Assembly (NCBI GenBank): GCA_027729925.1
Contig: JAQCEB010000018.1
Coordinates: forward strand, 1-17,501
Direction of reading: 5' to 3'
Origin: Actinomycetota bacterium
Lineage (GTDB): Bacteria; Actinomycetota; Acidimicrobiia; Actinomarinales; Actinomarinaceae
Length of the DNA: 17,501 bases
Of this stretch, positions 1 to 8,020 are shown one piece after another (position 1 is the stretch's first letter; each line of letters starts with the position of its first letter). The notes under the pieces were generated by a model. That model was not told the origin of the DNA. It saw nothing but the letters and a program-made list of their open reading frames with translations, and made no database searches. The translations under genes and the position numbers were made by a program.

Positions 1-571
1 TACGAATATCAACATATGGTAATACTAATTGAACAATTGGACCAATTCCCAATACAAACAAAATTGTAACAAATCCAACATTTCCACCTAATATCCATCC
101 TGAAATTAATGCAAATAGCTCAATTATAACTCTAGCTGTGCCAATTTTGATTCCTTTGTTTTCAAAACCAACCATTATTCCGTCTCTTGGTCCAACTCCT
201 AAGCCAGCTCCAACATAAACAGCAGTTCCTATTCCAATAAACAAAATTCCAAAAACTATAAGTAAAAGACTTTGTAAGGTATTCGTTGAAAGTTGGAAAT
301 TTGGTATTATCAAGTCAGCAACTGAGCCAATCCAAACTAAATCTACAATTGTTCCAAAACCCGGTTTTTGTTTTAAAGGTATCCAAAGCATCATTACAAT
401 GAAGCCAGTTAAAATTATTGTTCTTCCGTAAGGTAACCCTATTGTTTTTGACAGTCCGTCGTGAAACACACCCCATGGTCCAAGCCCTAAATTAGCAATA
501 TAATTAAGTGAGATTCCAATGCCAATTGCTGTTGTTCCTAAAAATACTTGAAAAATTTTTCTAAATCTCAT
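1..571 (-). CDS. YczE/YyaS/YitT-family membrane protein, partial (C-terminus off the left edge)
   Basis: Translating the minus strand from the ATG at 571-569 gives 190 codons with no stop before the left edge, so the C-terminus is missing. The product is very hydrophobic, with about five predicted membrane segments. Two related glycine-rich motifs, GLGPWGVFHDGLS near residue 29 and GLGVGPRDGIM near residue 125, mark the YczE/YyaS/YitT group of integral membrane proteins. Known members are roughly 200-215 residues, so only a short tail should be lacking. The biochemical role of the family is poorly defined: B. subtilis YczE affects bacillaemycin-type antibiotic production, and others are annotated as possible transporters. 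No function can be assigned here. The gene diverges from the YceI lipoprotein gene with 53 bases between their starts. Family call fairly sure, role unknown. Confidence 0.8.
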   Translation of the reverse strand, partial: MRFRKIFQVFLGTTAIGIGISLNYIANLGLGPWGVFHDGLSKTIGLPYGRTIILTGFIVMMLWIPLKQKPGFGTIVDLVWIGSVADLIIPNFQLSTNTLQSLLLIVFGILFIGIGTAVYVGAGLGVGPRDGIMVGFENKGIKIGTARVIIELFALISGWILGGNVGFVTILFVLGIGPIVQLVLPYVDIR

Positions 572-611
572 AAACACTAGATAAGACTAGAAGTTAATAA
601 AAATTATTTAT

Positions 612-617
612 TACAAT
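612..617 (+). promoter_or_regulatory. Candidate -10 box (TACAAT) for a leaderless yceI-like mRNA
   Basis: TACAAT matches the TATAAT consensus at five of six positions and ends exactly seven bases before the ATG at 625. Transcription would therefore start at or next to the start codon. No Shine-Dalgarno sequence precedes the ATG, and no good -35 box is visible. A second box, TATAAT at 619-624, touches the ATG and would start transcription inside the gene, so it is less likely. The 53-base divergent spacer also holds two CTAG tetramers (577-580, 587-590) ten bases apart. Confidence 0.35.
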
Positions 618-624
618 TTATAAT

Positions 625-1356
625 ATGAAAAAAAGCTTCTTACTATTTTTAATAATTTTTGTGTCTTGCTCTCAAATAGATAATAGCAATGAACTTCTTG
701 AAGAAACTATTTCAGAAAATGAGAGTATTACTGCTACAACTGATGTTCAAGTAATAGATGAAACAACAACAACTTTGGCTATAGAGCAAGTATCTGGTTT
801 TGAAGATGTTCACTATGAAATAAATAAAAATAAAAGCAAGGTATCTTATCTTGCTCCAAAACAATTTTTGAACTCGGGGCTTGAAATTGTTGAAGGGGTA
901 ACGAGTGAAATAATTGGTGAGTTTACATTGTCACTTGTTGAATGCGGATCTTCAAACTCATGTTTAATAATCTCAAATTTATTAGTTAGAGTTGATTTGT
1001 CAACATTAAAATCTGATAGCAGCTTAAGAGACAATTCAATAAAAACACAATGGCTCGAATCTACTATCTTTCCAGAAGCAACTTTTAAGATTGATAATTT
1101 GCAGCTACCTAATAAAGATTTTGATTCATTAATAGAAGATACTATAGTTGGTCAATTGTCAATTAGGGAAATTGTAATTGATACGCCTTTTTCTTTAACC
1201 GCTTACTATACAAACGACGAAATTCACATCACGGGATATACAGAAATCGACACTACTTGGTTTGGCTTTGATGCTCCAACTAAATTCAACGCTTGGGAAG
1301 TTCTAAATCCTATTGGAATAACAGTTGATTTAATTGCAGTCAGAAAAAACAGTTAA
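625..1356 (+). CDS. YceI-like domain lipoprotein
   Basis: The 243-residue product begins with a lipoprotein signal: a KK start, a hydrophobic stretch and a lipobox FVSC with the acylated cysteine at residue 15. It should be exported and anchored to the outer face of the cytoplasmic membrane. A low-complexity linker rich in E, T and S (about residues 17-55) follows. The rest resembles the YceI lipocalin-like beta-barrel, including the hallmark block SSLRDNSIKTQWLESTIFPE near residues 132-151, which corresponds to the family's RDxHLRSxxFLDxxxxP region, and a closing strand region around GYTEIDTTWFGFDAP. Characterised YceI proteins bind polyisoprenoids or other amphiphiles; the ligand here is unknown. 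The Nudix gene downstream overlaps its last 23 bases, so the two are probably co-transcribed. Confidence 0.8.
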   Translation: MKKSFLLFLIIFVSCSQIDNSNELLEETISENESITATTDVQVIDETTTTLAIEQVSGFEDVHYEINKNKSKVSYLAPKQFLNSGLEIVEGVTSEIIGEFTLSLVECGSSNSCLIISNLLVRVDLSTLKSDSSLRDNSIKTQWLESTIFPEATFKIDNLQLPNKDFDSLIEDTIVGQLSIREIVIDTPFSLTAYYTNDEIHITGYTEIDTTWFGFDAPTKFNAWEVLNPIGITVDLIAVRKNS

Positions 1357-1873
1357 TATTTTTAATTTCTTTCCACTTCCTGATGATATCAAAAAAAATG
1401 AAAAAAACTATGCAGCTGTTGGAATACTAATTATCAATTCTGCACAAATACTATTTATTAAACGCTCGGATCAGATGCCAACCCATAAAGGACATATTGC
1501 TTTTCCTGGTGGAAGAAGTGAAGAAAATGATAAGAACTTTTTAGATACAGCTACTAGAGAAGTCTCTGAGGAGCTATTAATTCCCCCAAATTCATTTGAA
1601 CCGGTAGGTTATTTAGAACCCATAGACACAGTTGAGTATAAATATAAAGTGCATCCAGTAATATTTTCAATTGAATATCAACCAACAAGATTTGATAATA
1701 AAGAAGTGCAGTCGATTCATTTAGTTCCAATACGTAAACTAAACAATCCATTACTTTGGGAATACAAGGGTAGATACCAAGATGATTGGATTTTTAAAAT
1801 TGAGGAAGAAGAACTTTGGGGAGCGAGTGCGAAAATGATAAGAAACTTACTAAATATTCAGCTTTCTAAGTAA
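1334..1873 (+). CDS. Nudix hydrolase, NudL/CoA-pyrophosphatase type
   Basis: This 179-residue protein carries a Nudix box at about residues 59-82 (GGRSEEND...ATREVSEEL). The spacing and the Asp in place of the first Glu match the CoA-pyrophosphatase subgroup (NudL, UPF0035), whose members cleave CoA and its derivatives to 4'-phosphopantetheine and adenosine 3',5'-bisphosphate using Mg or Mn. The upstream HKGHIAFPGG and the C-terminal LWGASAKMIRNLL block are also typical of the subgroup. The start is uncertain: the only plausible in-frame initiator is a TTG at 1334, giving a 23-base overlap with the lipoprotein gene, and no strong ribosome-binding site precedes it. Its end overlaps the convergent EamA gene by 16 bases. 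Substrate inferred from family only. Confidence 0.82.
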   Translation: MQSEKTVNIFNFFPLPDDIKKNEKNYAAVGILIINSAQILFIKRSDQMPTHKGHIAFPGGRSEENDKNFLDTATREVSEELLIPPNSFEPVGYLEPIDTVEYKYKVHPVIFSIEYQPTRFDNKEVQSIHLVPIRKLNNPLLWEYKGRYQDDWIFKIEEEELWGASAKMIRNLLNIQLSK

Positions 1874-2784
1874 GGTTTTTTTGATTCATCCTTGACTGCA
1901 AGATAAAGTGAAATAAAAATCAAAAAGAGAGTTACAAAAAAAATACTATTTACAAATTCACTAAGAATAAAGTAACCGGCACTAATGCCGATAATAGGTA
2001 CAACATAATCTACAAGAGTTGTAAATGTTGCAGAAAATCTCTTAATCGTATATAAAAATAAAGAATAGCTCAATAAATCTATACAAATTAAAGCAAAGAT
2101 TCTAAATATTGTACTATTTCCAACTCTACTAATTTCACCGTCAACAAGTAAGAAAGTAAAAATTGATAAAACCGCACCAGTCATCCATTGTGTCAACATA
2201 AAGACTTTTGAGGGTATGAATTGAGAGTATTTCCTATTTGTTATGTTACTCAATGCGAGTCCTTGAACTCCAATAAGAGAAAGTAATCCTCCAAATATTA
2301 GATTTCCTCCATTTTGAATACCTGAAACACCTGATTGAAACAAAATAAGTAGCCCAATAAACCCGAATAATACTGAAATAATTTTTAACTTAGTTATCTT
2401 TTCTTCTTTGTAAAACAAAAACACCCAAACTAGAGTAAACATGGGTATTGTTGAGATAAAAACACTATTCAAACCAGAAGAAATATAGTTTAATGCATAA
2501 ATAAATGACCAACCAGGTAAATATATTGCTAGAAAGCCTGATAGAGCACCTTTTTTAAAATTATCAATTGTTATATATTGATAAAAATCATTAAACGTAT
2601 ATATTCCAAAAATTATTGTTACTAACAAAATTCGAGTTGTAACTAAGAAAGGTTCGTTAATGTTTTCAATAACTAGGCTTCTAGTAATCAAACCATGAAA
2701 ACCATAAAGAGAGCCAATAAGAATAATATTTCTTAAAGCGGCTAATGCAGAAATTGTGTTTTCAGAACTAATAAGGCTCTCCAA
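1858..2784 (-). CDS. EamA/DMT-family transporter (10-TM permease)
   Basis: The product is hydrophobic throughout, with about ten membrane segments in two similar halves, as in EamA-type drug/metabolite transporters (RhaT/YdcZ superfamily). These usually export or import small metabolites; the substrate cannot be read from sequence. Motifs such as the first-helix SLYGFHGLITRSL and GFLAIYLPGWSFIYALNYISS in the fourth segment fit the family. Start choice: the open frame extends to a GTG at 2850, but that would lie inside the beginning of trpS. A TTG at 2784 gives 308 residues, places the first helix about 20 residues in, and leaves 28 bases to the divergent trpS start, so it is preferred with modest confidence. 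The 3' end overlaps the Nudix gene tail to tail. Confidence 0.78.
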   Translation of the reverse strand: MESLISSENTISALAALRNIILIGSLYGFHGLITRSLVIENINEPFLVTTRILLVTIIFGIYTFNDFYQYITIDNFKKGALSGFLAIYLPGWSFIYALNYISSGLNSVFISTIPMFTLVWVFLFYKEEKITKLKIISVLFGFIGLLILFQSGVSGIQNGGNLIFGGLLSLIGVQGLALSNITNRKYSQFIPSKVFMLTQWMTGAVLSIFTFLLVDGEISRVGNSTIFRIFALICIDLLSYSLFLYTIKRFSATFTTLVDYVVPIIGISAGYFILSEFVNSIFFVTLFLIFISLYLAVKDESKKPYLES

Positions 2785-2799
2785 TAGATATATTTTTAT

Positions 2800-2805
2800 T
2801 AGAAT
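2800..2805 (+). promoter_or_regulatory. Candidate -10 box (TAGAAT) for a leaderless trpS mRNA
   Basis: TAGAAT matches TATAAT at five of six positions and ends seven bases before the trpS ATG at 2813, the same spacing as at the yceI-like gene. Transcription would begin at the start codon. No Shine-Dalgarno sequence or clear -35 box is visible. If correct, the trpS promoter lies in the 28-base gap between the two divergent start codons and reaches into the EamA gene. Confidence 0.35.
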
Positions 2806-2812
2806 AGCAGAT

Positions 2813-3787
2813 ATGACAACAGTATTTTCAGGTATACAACCTACAGGCACAGTTCATCTAGGAAATTTATTAGGTGCAATTAACAATTGGTCAAAAATTT
2901 CTCAAGAAAATAATAATAACTTCTTTTGTATTGTAGACCTGCATTCTATCACTACCTTACCAAAAAAAAATGAGTTACAGAAAAGTACATTAAGTACATT
3001 CAAAGCTCTACTAGGCAGTGGGATTAATTTAAATTCATCAACAATTTATATTCAAAGTCAATTAAAAGAGCATGCTTATTTATCATGGATATTATCTAGC
3101 TTTTGCCAAGTCGGTGAGTTACAGAGAATGACTCAATTTAAAGAAAAGGCAGTATCTTTCGGTACCCACTCAGGACTATTAACGTATCCAATATTAATGG
3201 CTTCTGATATTTTACTACATAAAGCTAATGAGGTACCTGTAGGAGATGATCAAACACAACATCTAGAACTAACCAGAAACATTGCTGAAAGGTTTAATCA
3301 AACATATGGTGATTTTTTCCCTTTACCTATTAAGACTACTGGAAGCACTGCAACTAGGGTTATGTCATTAAGACACCCAGGTAATAAAATGTCTAAAAGT
3401 TCAGAAGATTTAAATGGCACTATCTATATTGATGATTCAAAAGACATGATTTTGAAAAAGTTTAAGTCATCAGTTACTGATTCTGAAAATGAAATCAAAT
3501 ATGATATTAGAAATAAACCAGGTGTAAGTAATTTAATAGAAATTTTTTCAGCAATTAATAACCAACCAATAGATAAAACAGAAAAAATGTTTGTTAATGT
3601 CCGTTATGGAGAATTTAAAGAAACTGTTGGTGAATCTGTTGCGACTTACATAATTCCAATTTTTGAAAAAATTAGCTCAATTAGCGATCAAGAAGTTAAA
3701 AAAATTGCAAATGAAAACTTGGCATTAGCAAAAAAATCGGCAGAGACTACAATTTCTGAGCTTAAAAATCTTATTGGGTTGATATAG
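2813..3787 (+). CDS. trpS: Tryptophan--tRNA ligase
   Basis: TrpRS charges tRNA-Trp with tryptophan using ATP, in the cytoplasm. From the ATG at 2813 the protein has 324 residues, typical of compact bacterial TrpRS. It opens with the family signature SGIQPTGTVHLGN (residues 6-18), the HIGH-like ATP motif of class I synthetases. YPILMASDILL (125-135) holds the Asp that reads the tryptophan indole. VPVGDDQTQHLELTR follows at 141-155, and KMSKS is intact at 192-196. The open frame continues upstream to an ATG at 2756, but that start would add 19 residues before the conserved N-terminus and lies antisense within the EamA gene, so 2813 is preferred. Divergent from the EamA gene; followed after 37 bases by the helicase gene on the same strand. 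Confidence 0.96.
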   Translation: MTTVFSGIQPTGTVHLGNLLGAINNWSKISQENNNNFFCIVDLHSITTLPKKNELQKSTLSTFKALLGSGINLNSSTIYIQSQLKEHAYLSWILSSFCQVGELQRMTQFKEKAVSFGTHSGLLTYPILMASDILLHKANEVPVGDDQTQHLELTRNIAERFNQTYGDFFPLPIKTTGSTATRVMSLRHPGNKMSKSSEDLNGTIYIDDSKDMILKKFKSSVTDSENEIKYDIRNKPGVSNLIEIFSAINNQPIDKTEKMFVNVRYGEFKETVGESVATYIIPIFEKISSISDQEVKKIANENLALAKKSAETTISELKNLIGLI

Positions 3788-3824
3788 AGTATGTTTTTAA
3801 AAGTTAAATCAATAAAAAATTTAG

Positions 3825-5966
3825 ATGGATAAAGTTCTCTCAGTTCCTGACGAGTGGAAAAACCTTTTAAACGATAGTCAAATAGAAGCTATCGAAACAA
3901 CCAAAGGTCCTGTTTTAATTATAGCTGGTGCTGGTTCTGGAAAAACACGTGTTCTTACTTACAGGTATGCTCACCTAGTTAAATCATATGGAGTTGATAT
4001 TGAAAACATATTGGCTATTACATTCACCAATAAAGCTGCTGAAGAAATGAAATCAAGAATAAGTGACTTATTAAATCTTGAAGCTTCACCAAAATGGGTT
4101 TCTACATTTCATAGCCTTTGTGTAAAGATATTACGTATTCATGGTGATAAATTAGGTTTTAATAGAAATTTTTCTATATATGATCAATCAGATTCAAATA
4201 AAGTTGTTAGAAATTGTATGTCTGATAACAACGTTGATTTGAAACAGTATTCTCCTAAGCGATTTCAAGCACAAATTTCAAATTTAAAAAATAATATGAT
4301 TAATCCAAAGGAAGCGTTAGAAATTGCTGATACATTTTTTGATGTTAAAGTAGCAGAAATTTACATCAGTTACGAAAAAAAATTAAAACAAGCTAACGCA
4401 ATGGATTTTGACGATCTCCTCTTAAAAACAGTTGAACTGTTTGAAAAATTTGAAAGTGTTTTGTCTTTTTGGGCAGGTAAATTTCAATTTGTTATGGTAG
4501 ATGAGTATCAAGATACAAATTTTGTCCAATACAAACTCGTTGAGCTTCTTGGGTCTAATAACAAAAATGTCTGTGTTGTAGGGGATTCAGATCAAAGTAT
4601 TTATGCTTTTAGAGGAGCAGATATTAGAAATATCATAGAGTTCGAAAAAGATTTTGAAAATGCAAAAATAATACAATTAGAAAAGAACTATAGGTCAACA
4701 AAGAAAATTCTTAATTTAGCAAACCAAATTATTTCAAATAACCAAAGAACTTTAGATAAAAATCTTTGGACAGACAATGAAGAAGGATTAGATGTAGATT
4801 CAATTCAATTTAGATCAGAACGTGATGAGGCAAATTGGGTTTCTTTAGAAATAAAAAAAATTCTTGAGGAAAACAAGAATGATGAAGTTGCTGTATTTTA
4901 CAGAACGAATAGCCAATCAAGGTTATTCGAAGAGGAATTAAGAAAGAATAATATCAATTATAAAGTGTTAGGAAGTGTTCGCTTTTATGACAGGAAAGAA
5001 ATCAAAGATATAATTTGCTATTTAAAATTTATTCTAAATAACGATGACATGGTTTCTTTTGAAAGGATTGTAAATGTACCCAGAAGGGGCATAGGAGATT
5101 CAACAATTGGAAAAATTAGAGGTTCAATGGATATTCTTAATAAAAATTTATCACAAATTTTAAAAAATCCTGAAGAAGTTGATAATATTTCGCCACGCAT
5201 AAAGAGTAAATTAAAAGAATTCTATGTTTTGATTGAAGAATTAAAGTCAGTTGCAATTCAAGGACCCTCAAAAACTATTAAAGAAATAATAAATAAAACT
5301 GGATATAAATCAGAGTTAATTAATGAAGGGACACTTGAATCACAAATGCGCCTTGAAAATATTGAAGAATTAATGAATTCGGCTTTTAATTTTGAGAATT
5401 TAAATGAATCAGAAATTGATGAACCTTTTACTGTACTTCGTGAATACTTAGAGTCAATAGCGCTTTTTGCAGATACCGATGATCTTGAAGAGTCTGATAG
5501 AGTTACACTCATGACATTGCATAATGCAAAAGGCTTAGAGTTTCCTTTTGTGTTTATGACAGGAATGGAGGAAAATTTATTTCCTCATGAGAGAAGCACT
5601 CAGGGAGGAAAAAAAGAAATAGAAGAAGAAAGAAGACTATGTTACGTTGGGATTACAAGAGCCGAGAAGAAACTATATTTAACCTATTCATGGTCAAGAA
5701 CATTATGGGGTGGCACAACTTTTAACTTACCAAGCAGGTTTATTGAAGAAGGCAAAGATTTTCTGGCAAACATCGAAATAAAAGAATTGAACTCTACTGA
5801 AAAAGAAATTGGAAAGAATATTTCTATTGGATCAAAAGTTTTACATGACAAATATGGTGAAGGAAATGTTTTAGAAGTTAATGGAAATGAAATAACTGTA
5901 AATTTTAATAATGATATTGGTGTTAAGTATTTAGATATTGAATGGGCACCAATAAAATTCATATAA
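3825..5966 (+). CDS. pcrA: ATP-dependent DNA helicase, PcrA/UvrD family
   Basis: This 713-residue SF1A helicase unwinds DNA 3' to 5' in nucleotide-excision repair, replication restart and transcription-coupled repair. All motifs are present in order: a Q-motif (LNDSQIEAI, 15-23), Walker A AGAGSGKT (34-41), motif Ia around ITFTNKAAEEM (65-75), Walker B VDEYQDT (225-231), motif III GDSDQSIYAFRGA (253-265), motif IV KNYRST (287-292), motif V around LHNAKGLEF (about 565) and motif VI around YVGITRAEK (about 610). The last 45 residues (IGSKVLHDKYGEGNVLEV...) form the Tudor-like tail that binds RNA polymerase in PcrA, which supports PcrA over UvrD paralogues lacking it. The length is slightly under the usual 720-760. 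The ATG at 3825 has no clear Shine-Dalgarno; it may be read with trpS. Confidence 0.94.
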   Translation: MDKVLSVPDEWKNLLNDSQIEAIETTKGPVLIIAGAGSGKTRVLTYRYAHLVKSYGVDIENILAITFTNKAAEEMKSRISDLLNLEASPKWVSTFHSLCVKILRIHGDKLGFNRNFSIYDQSDSNKVVRNCMSDNNVDLKQYSPKRFQAQISNLKNNMINPKEALEIADTFFDVKVAEIYISYEKKLKQANAMDFDDLLLKTVELFEKFESVLSFWAGKFQFVMVDEYQDTNFVQYKLVELLGSNNKNVCVVGDSDQSIYAFRGADIRNIIEFEKDFENAKIIQLEKNYRSTKKILNLANQIISNNQRTLDKNLWTDNEEGLDVDSIQFRSERDEANWVSLEIKKILEENKNDEVAVFYRTNSQSRLFEEELRKNNINYKVLGSVRFYDRKEIKDIICYLKFILNNDDMVSFERIVNVPRRGIGDSTIGKIRGSMDILNKNLSQILKNPEEVDNISPRIKSKLKEFYVLIEELKSVAIQGPSKTIKEIINKTGYKSELINEGTLESQMRLENIEELMNSAFNFENLNESEIDEPFTVLREYLESIALFADTDDLEESDRVTLMTLHNAKGLEFPFVFMTGMEENLFPHERSTQGGKKEIEEERRLCYVGITRAEKKLYLTYSWSRTLWGGTTFNLPSRFIEEGKDFLANIEIKELNSTEKEIGKNISIGSKVLHDKYGEGNVLEVNGNEITVNFNNDIGVKYLDIEWAPIKFI

Positions 5967-5997
5967 TTTTTAACATAATTTTTTAGTTTTTGTAATC

Positions 5998-6003
5998 TAA
6001 TAT
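5998..6003 (+). promoter_or_regulatory. Candidate -10 box (TAATAT) of the sucCD-icd-mdh operon
   Basis: The 51-base gap between the helicase stop and sucC is the only place upstream for the operon's own promoter. TAATAT at 5998-6003 is the best -10-like box, 14 bases before the ATG. TAATCT at 5993-5998 overlaps it and is an alternative. No convincing -35 box is seen, and the gap is so AT-rich that chance matches are expected. The ATG has no Shine-Dalgarno sequence. Confidence 0.22.
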
Positions 6004-6017
6004 CTTGTTATTACATT

Positions 6018-7151
6018 ATGAATCTTTTTGAATATCAAGGAAAAAAACTTTACAAGCAATATGACATTCCGACGCCTACATCTATTTTCATAAGAAGTCA
6101 ATCAGAGTTAGCTAATCAAGAATCATTACTTTTTCCGGTAGTTGTAAAAGCGCAAGTTCAAGTTGGTGGAAGAGGCAAAGCTGGTGGTATAAAACTGGTA
6201 TCTTCACACGATGAATTGAAAACCGCTGTTAATGAGATTTTAGGAATGGATATTAAAGGCCACAGAGTTGAAAGCTTATTAATCGAAGAAGCGTCGACAA
6301 TTATAAAAGAGTATTATATTTCGTTTACCTTAGATAGGTCTGTAAAAAAATATTTAATGCTTTTAAGTGCTAAAGGTGGTATGGATATTGAAGAAGTAGC
6401 TGAAAAAAATCCAGAAGATTTAATAAAAATTTATATTTCTCCTTCCGAAGGCCTAACCGAAGAAACTATAATAAATGCAATTAAAGATGCGAATTTAGAT
6501 CCAGAGTTTACAAATGAAATAAAAAATATAATCTTAAAGCTCTACAATTTATTTGTTGCTGGAGACTGTGACTTAGTTGAAGTTAATCCACTTGCAATAA
6601 CAAATAATGGCGTACTAGCTTTAGATTCAAAAATTACTTTAGATATGAATGCAGAATATCGTCATGAAGAATTTAACGAATTTGAAGCAGACATACCTAT
6701 CCCAGATTCAGAAGCATTTGCGAAAAGCAAAGGTTTAAACTTTATCAAATTGGATGGCAGTGTTGGAATAATTGGAAATGGTGCTGGTTTAGTTATGTCT
6801 ACACTAGATGTAGTTTCTGAGCACGGTGGTAAAGCTGCAAACTTTTTAGATATTGGGGGAGGAGCTAAAGCCGAAACAGTAACAGCTGCTTTAGAAGTAT
6901 TAGAGTCGGATTCGAATGTTAAAAGCGTTTTAATAAATATATTTGGTGGAATTACGAGATGCGATCTAGTTGCAGAAGGCATTGTAGAGGCAACAAAAGG
7001 AAAATTTTTAAAGTGGCCAATTATTGTTAGATTAGATGGTACCAACTCTAAGGAAGGTTTAAAAATTTTATCCCAATTTAAAAATGAAAAAATAATAATT
7101 TCAGAATCAATGGACGAAGCAGCAAAATTAGCTGTAAAGGAATCACAATAA
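6018..7151 (+). CDS. sucC: Succinate--CoA ligase, beta subunit
   Basis: SucC pairs with SucD to interconvert succinyl-CoA and succinate plus CoA with substrate-level formation of ATP or GTP, in the TCA cycle. The 377-residue length fits the family (E. coli 388). It starts with the signature NLFEYQGKKLYKQYDIP. The ATP-grasp domain shows the glycine-rich KAQVQVGGRGKAGGIKLV near 45-62 and the metal-binding region EVNPLAITNNG near 195. The C-terminal ligase domain carries NIFGGITRCDLVAEGI near 308-323, which forms part of the interface and power-helix region facing SucD. ATP versus GTP preference cannot be decided. Its TAA shares one base with the sucD ATG (TAATG), implying translational coupling and balanced synthesis of the two subunits. 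Confidence 0.96.
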   Translation: MNLFEYQGKKLYKQYDIPTPTSIFIRSQSELANQESLLFPVVVKAQVQVGGRGKAGGIKLVSSHDELKTAVNEILGMDIKGHRVESLLIEEASTIIKEYYISFTLDRSVKKYLMLLSAKGGMDIEEVAEKNPEDLIKIYISPSEGLTEETIINAIKDANLDPEFTNEIKNIILKLYNLFVAGDCDLVEVNPLAITNNGVLALDSKITLDMNAEYRHEEFNEFEADIPIPDSEAFAKSKGLNFIKLDGSVGIIGNGAGLVMSTLDVVSEHGGKAANFLDIGGGAKAETVTAALEVLESDSNVKSVLINIFGGITRCDLVAEGIVEATKGKFLKWPIIVRLDGTNSKEGLKILSQFKNEKIIISESMDEAAKLAVKESQ

Positions 7152-8020
7152 TGTCGATTTTCATTGATAAAAATACCAAAGTTGTTGTGCAAGGTTTGAC
7201 CGGCAGAGAAGGGCAGTTCCATGCATTACGCAATAGAGATTATGGAACACAAGTTGTAGCAGGAACAAGGCCAGGAAAAGGCGGAGAAGAGATACAAGGA
7301 ATTCCAATTTTTAATACCGTTGAAGAGGCTATTAATGCAACAGGTGCTAATACTGCAATGACATTTGTTCCTCCAGCTTTTGCCAAAGATGCTGTGTTAG
7401 AAGCAGCGATAGCAGGTTGTAATTTAATAGTTTGTATTACTGAAGGTATTCCAGCTAAAGATGAAGCTGAGATGTATGATATTTTGAAAAATACTACGAA
7501 TGCAATGTTACTTGGACCAAACTGTCCAGGTCTAATATCTCCAGGAAAGTCTAATGTCGGAATTATGCCACACGAAATTACTAAAGAAGGAAATGTGGGA
7601 GTCGTTTCAAGGTCGGGTACATTAACATACCAAGCTGTTCATGAATTAACAAAGCTTAACATTGGTCAATCAACATGTATAGGTATTGGTGGTGATCCAG
7701 TCCCAGGCATGTCTTTTATCGATGTATTAGATGCTTTTGAGAAAGATGAACAAACTAATGCAATTGTAATGATTGGAGAAATTGGGGGAAGCGCCGAGGA
7801 AGAAGCTGCAGAATTTATAAAGAATAATATTTCAAAACCAGTTATATCATACATTGCAGGAGTAACTGCTCCTCCTGGAAAAAAAATGGGACATGCAGGA
7901 GCAATAGTTTCTGGCAATAAAGGTACTGCAAAAGCTAAAATTGAAGCATTAACTGAAGCTGGAGTAAAAGTAGTTAAGAATCCCACACAGATTGGTAAAG
8001 CTATAGAGGACGTAATATGA
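7151..8020 (+). CDS. sucD: Succinate--CoA ligase, alpha subunit
   Basis: SucD binds CoA and carries the phosphohistidine intermediate of succinyl-CoA synthetase. The protein is 289 residues, the usual size. The N-terminal Rossmann CoA-binding domain shows VVQGLTGREGQFHA near 12-25 and GTRPGKGG near 38-45. GPNCPGLISPG is at 122-132. The active-site histidine lies in GHAGAIVSG as His248, matching His246 in E. coli. The ATG at 7151 overlaps the sucC stop by one base, and the sucD TGA overlaps the icd ATG (ATGA, 8017-8020). No 2-oxoglutarate dehydrogenase genes adjoin the pair, unlike the E. coli sucABCD arrangement. Confidence 0.97.
   Translation: MSIFIDKNTKVVVQGLTGREGQFHALRNRDYGTQVVAGTRPGKGGEEIQGIPIFNTVEEAINATGANTAMTFVPPAFAKDAVLEAAIAGCNLIVCITEGIPAKDEAEMYDILKNTTNAMLLGPNCPGLISPGKSNVGIMPHEITKEGNVGVVSRSGTLTYQAVHELTKLNIGQSTCIGIGGDPVPGMSFIDVLDAFEKDEQTNAIVMIGEIGGSAEEEAAEFIKNNISKPVISYIAGVTAPPGKKMGHAGAIVSGNKGTAKAKIEALTEAGVKVVKNPTQIGKAIEDVI

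Noticed and set aside
619..624. Perfect TATAAT immediately before the yceI-like ATG
   Set aside because: As a -10 box it would start transcription several bases inside the gene; TACAAT at 612-617 is better placed.
5258..5962. Minus-strand open frames inside the helicase gene
   Set aside because: Serine- and phenylalanine-rich shadows of the pcrA frame with no family features.
6662..7222. Long open frame (186 codons) on the minus strand across sucC and sucD
   Set aside because: It is antisense to two well-conserved genes and its product has no recognisable motif or plausible start context; it follows from the codon composition of the real genes.
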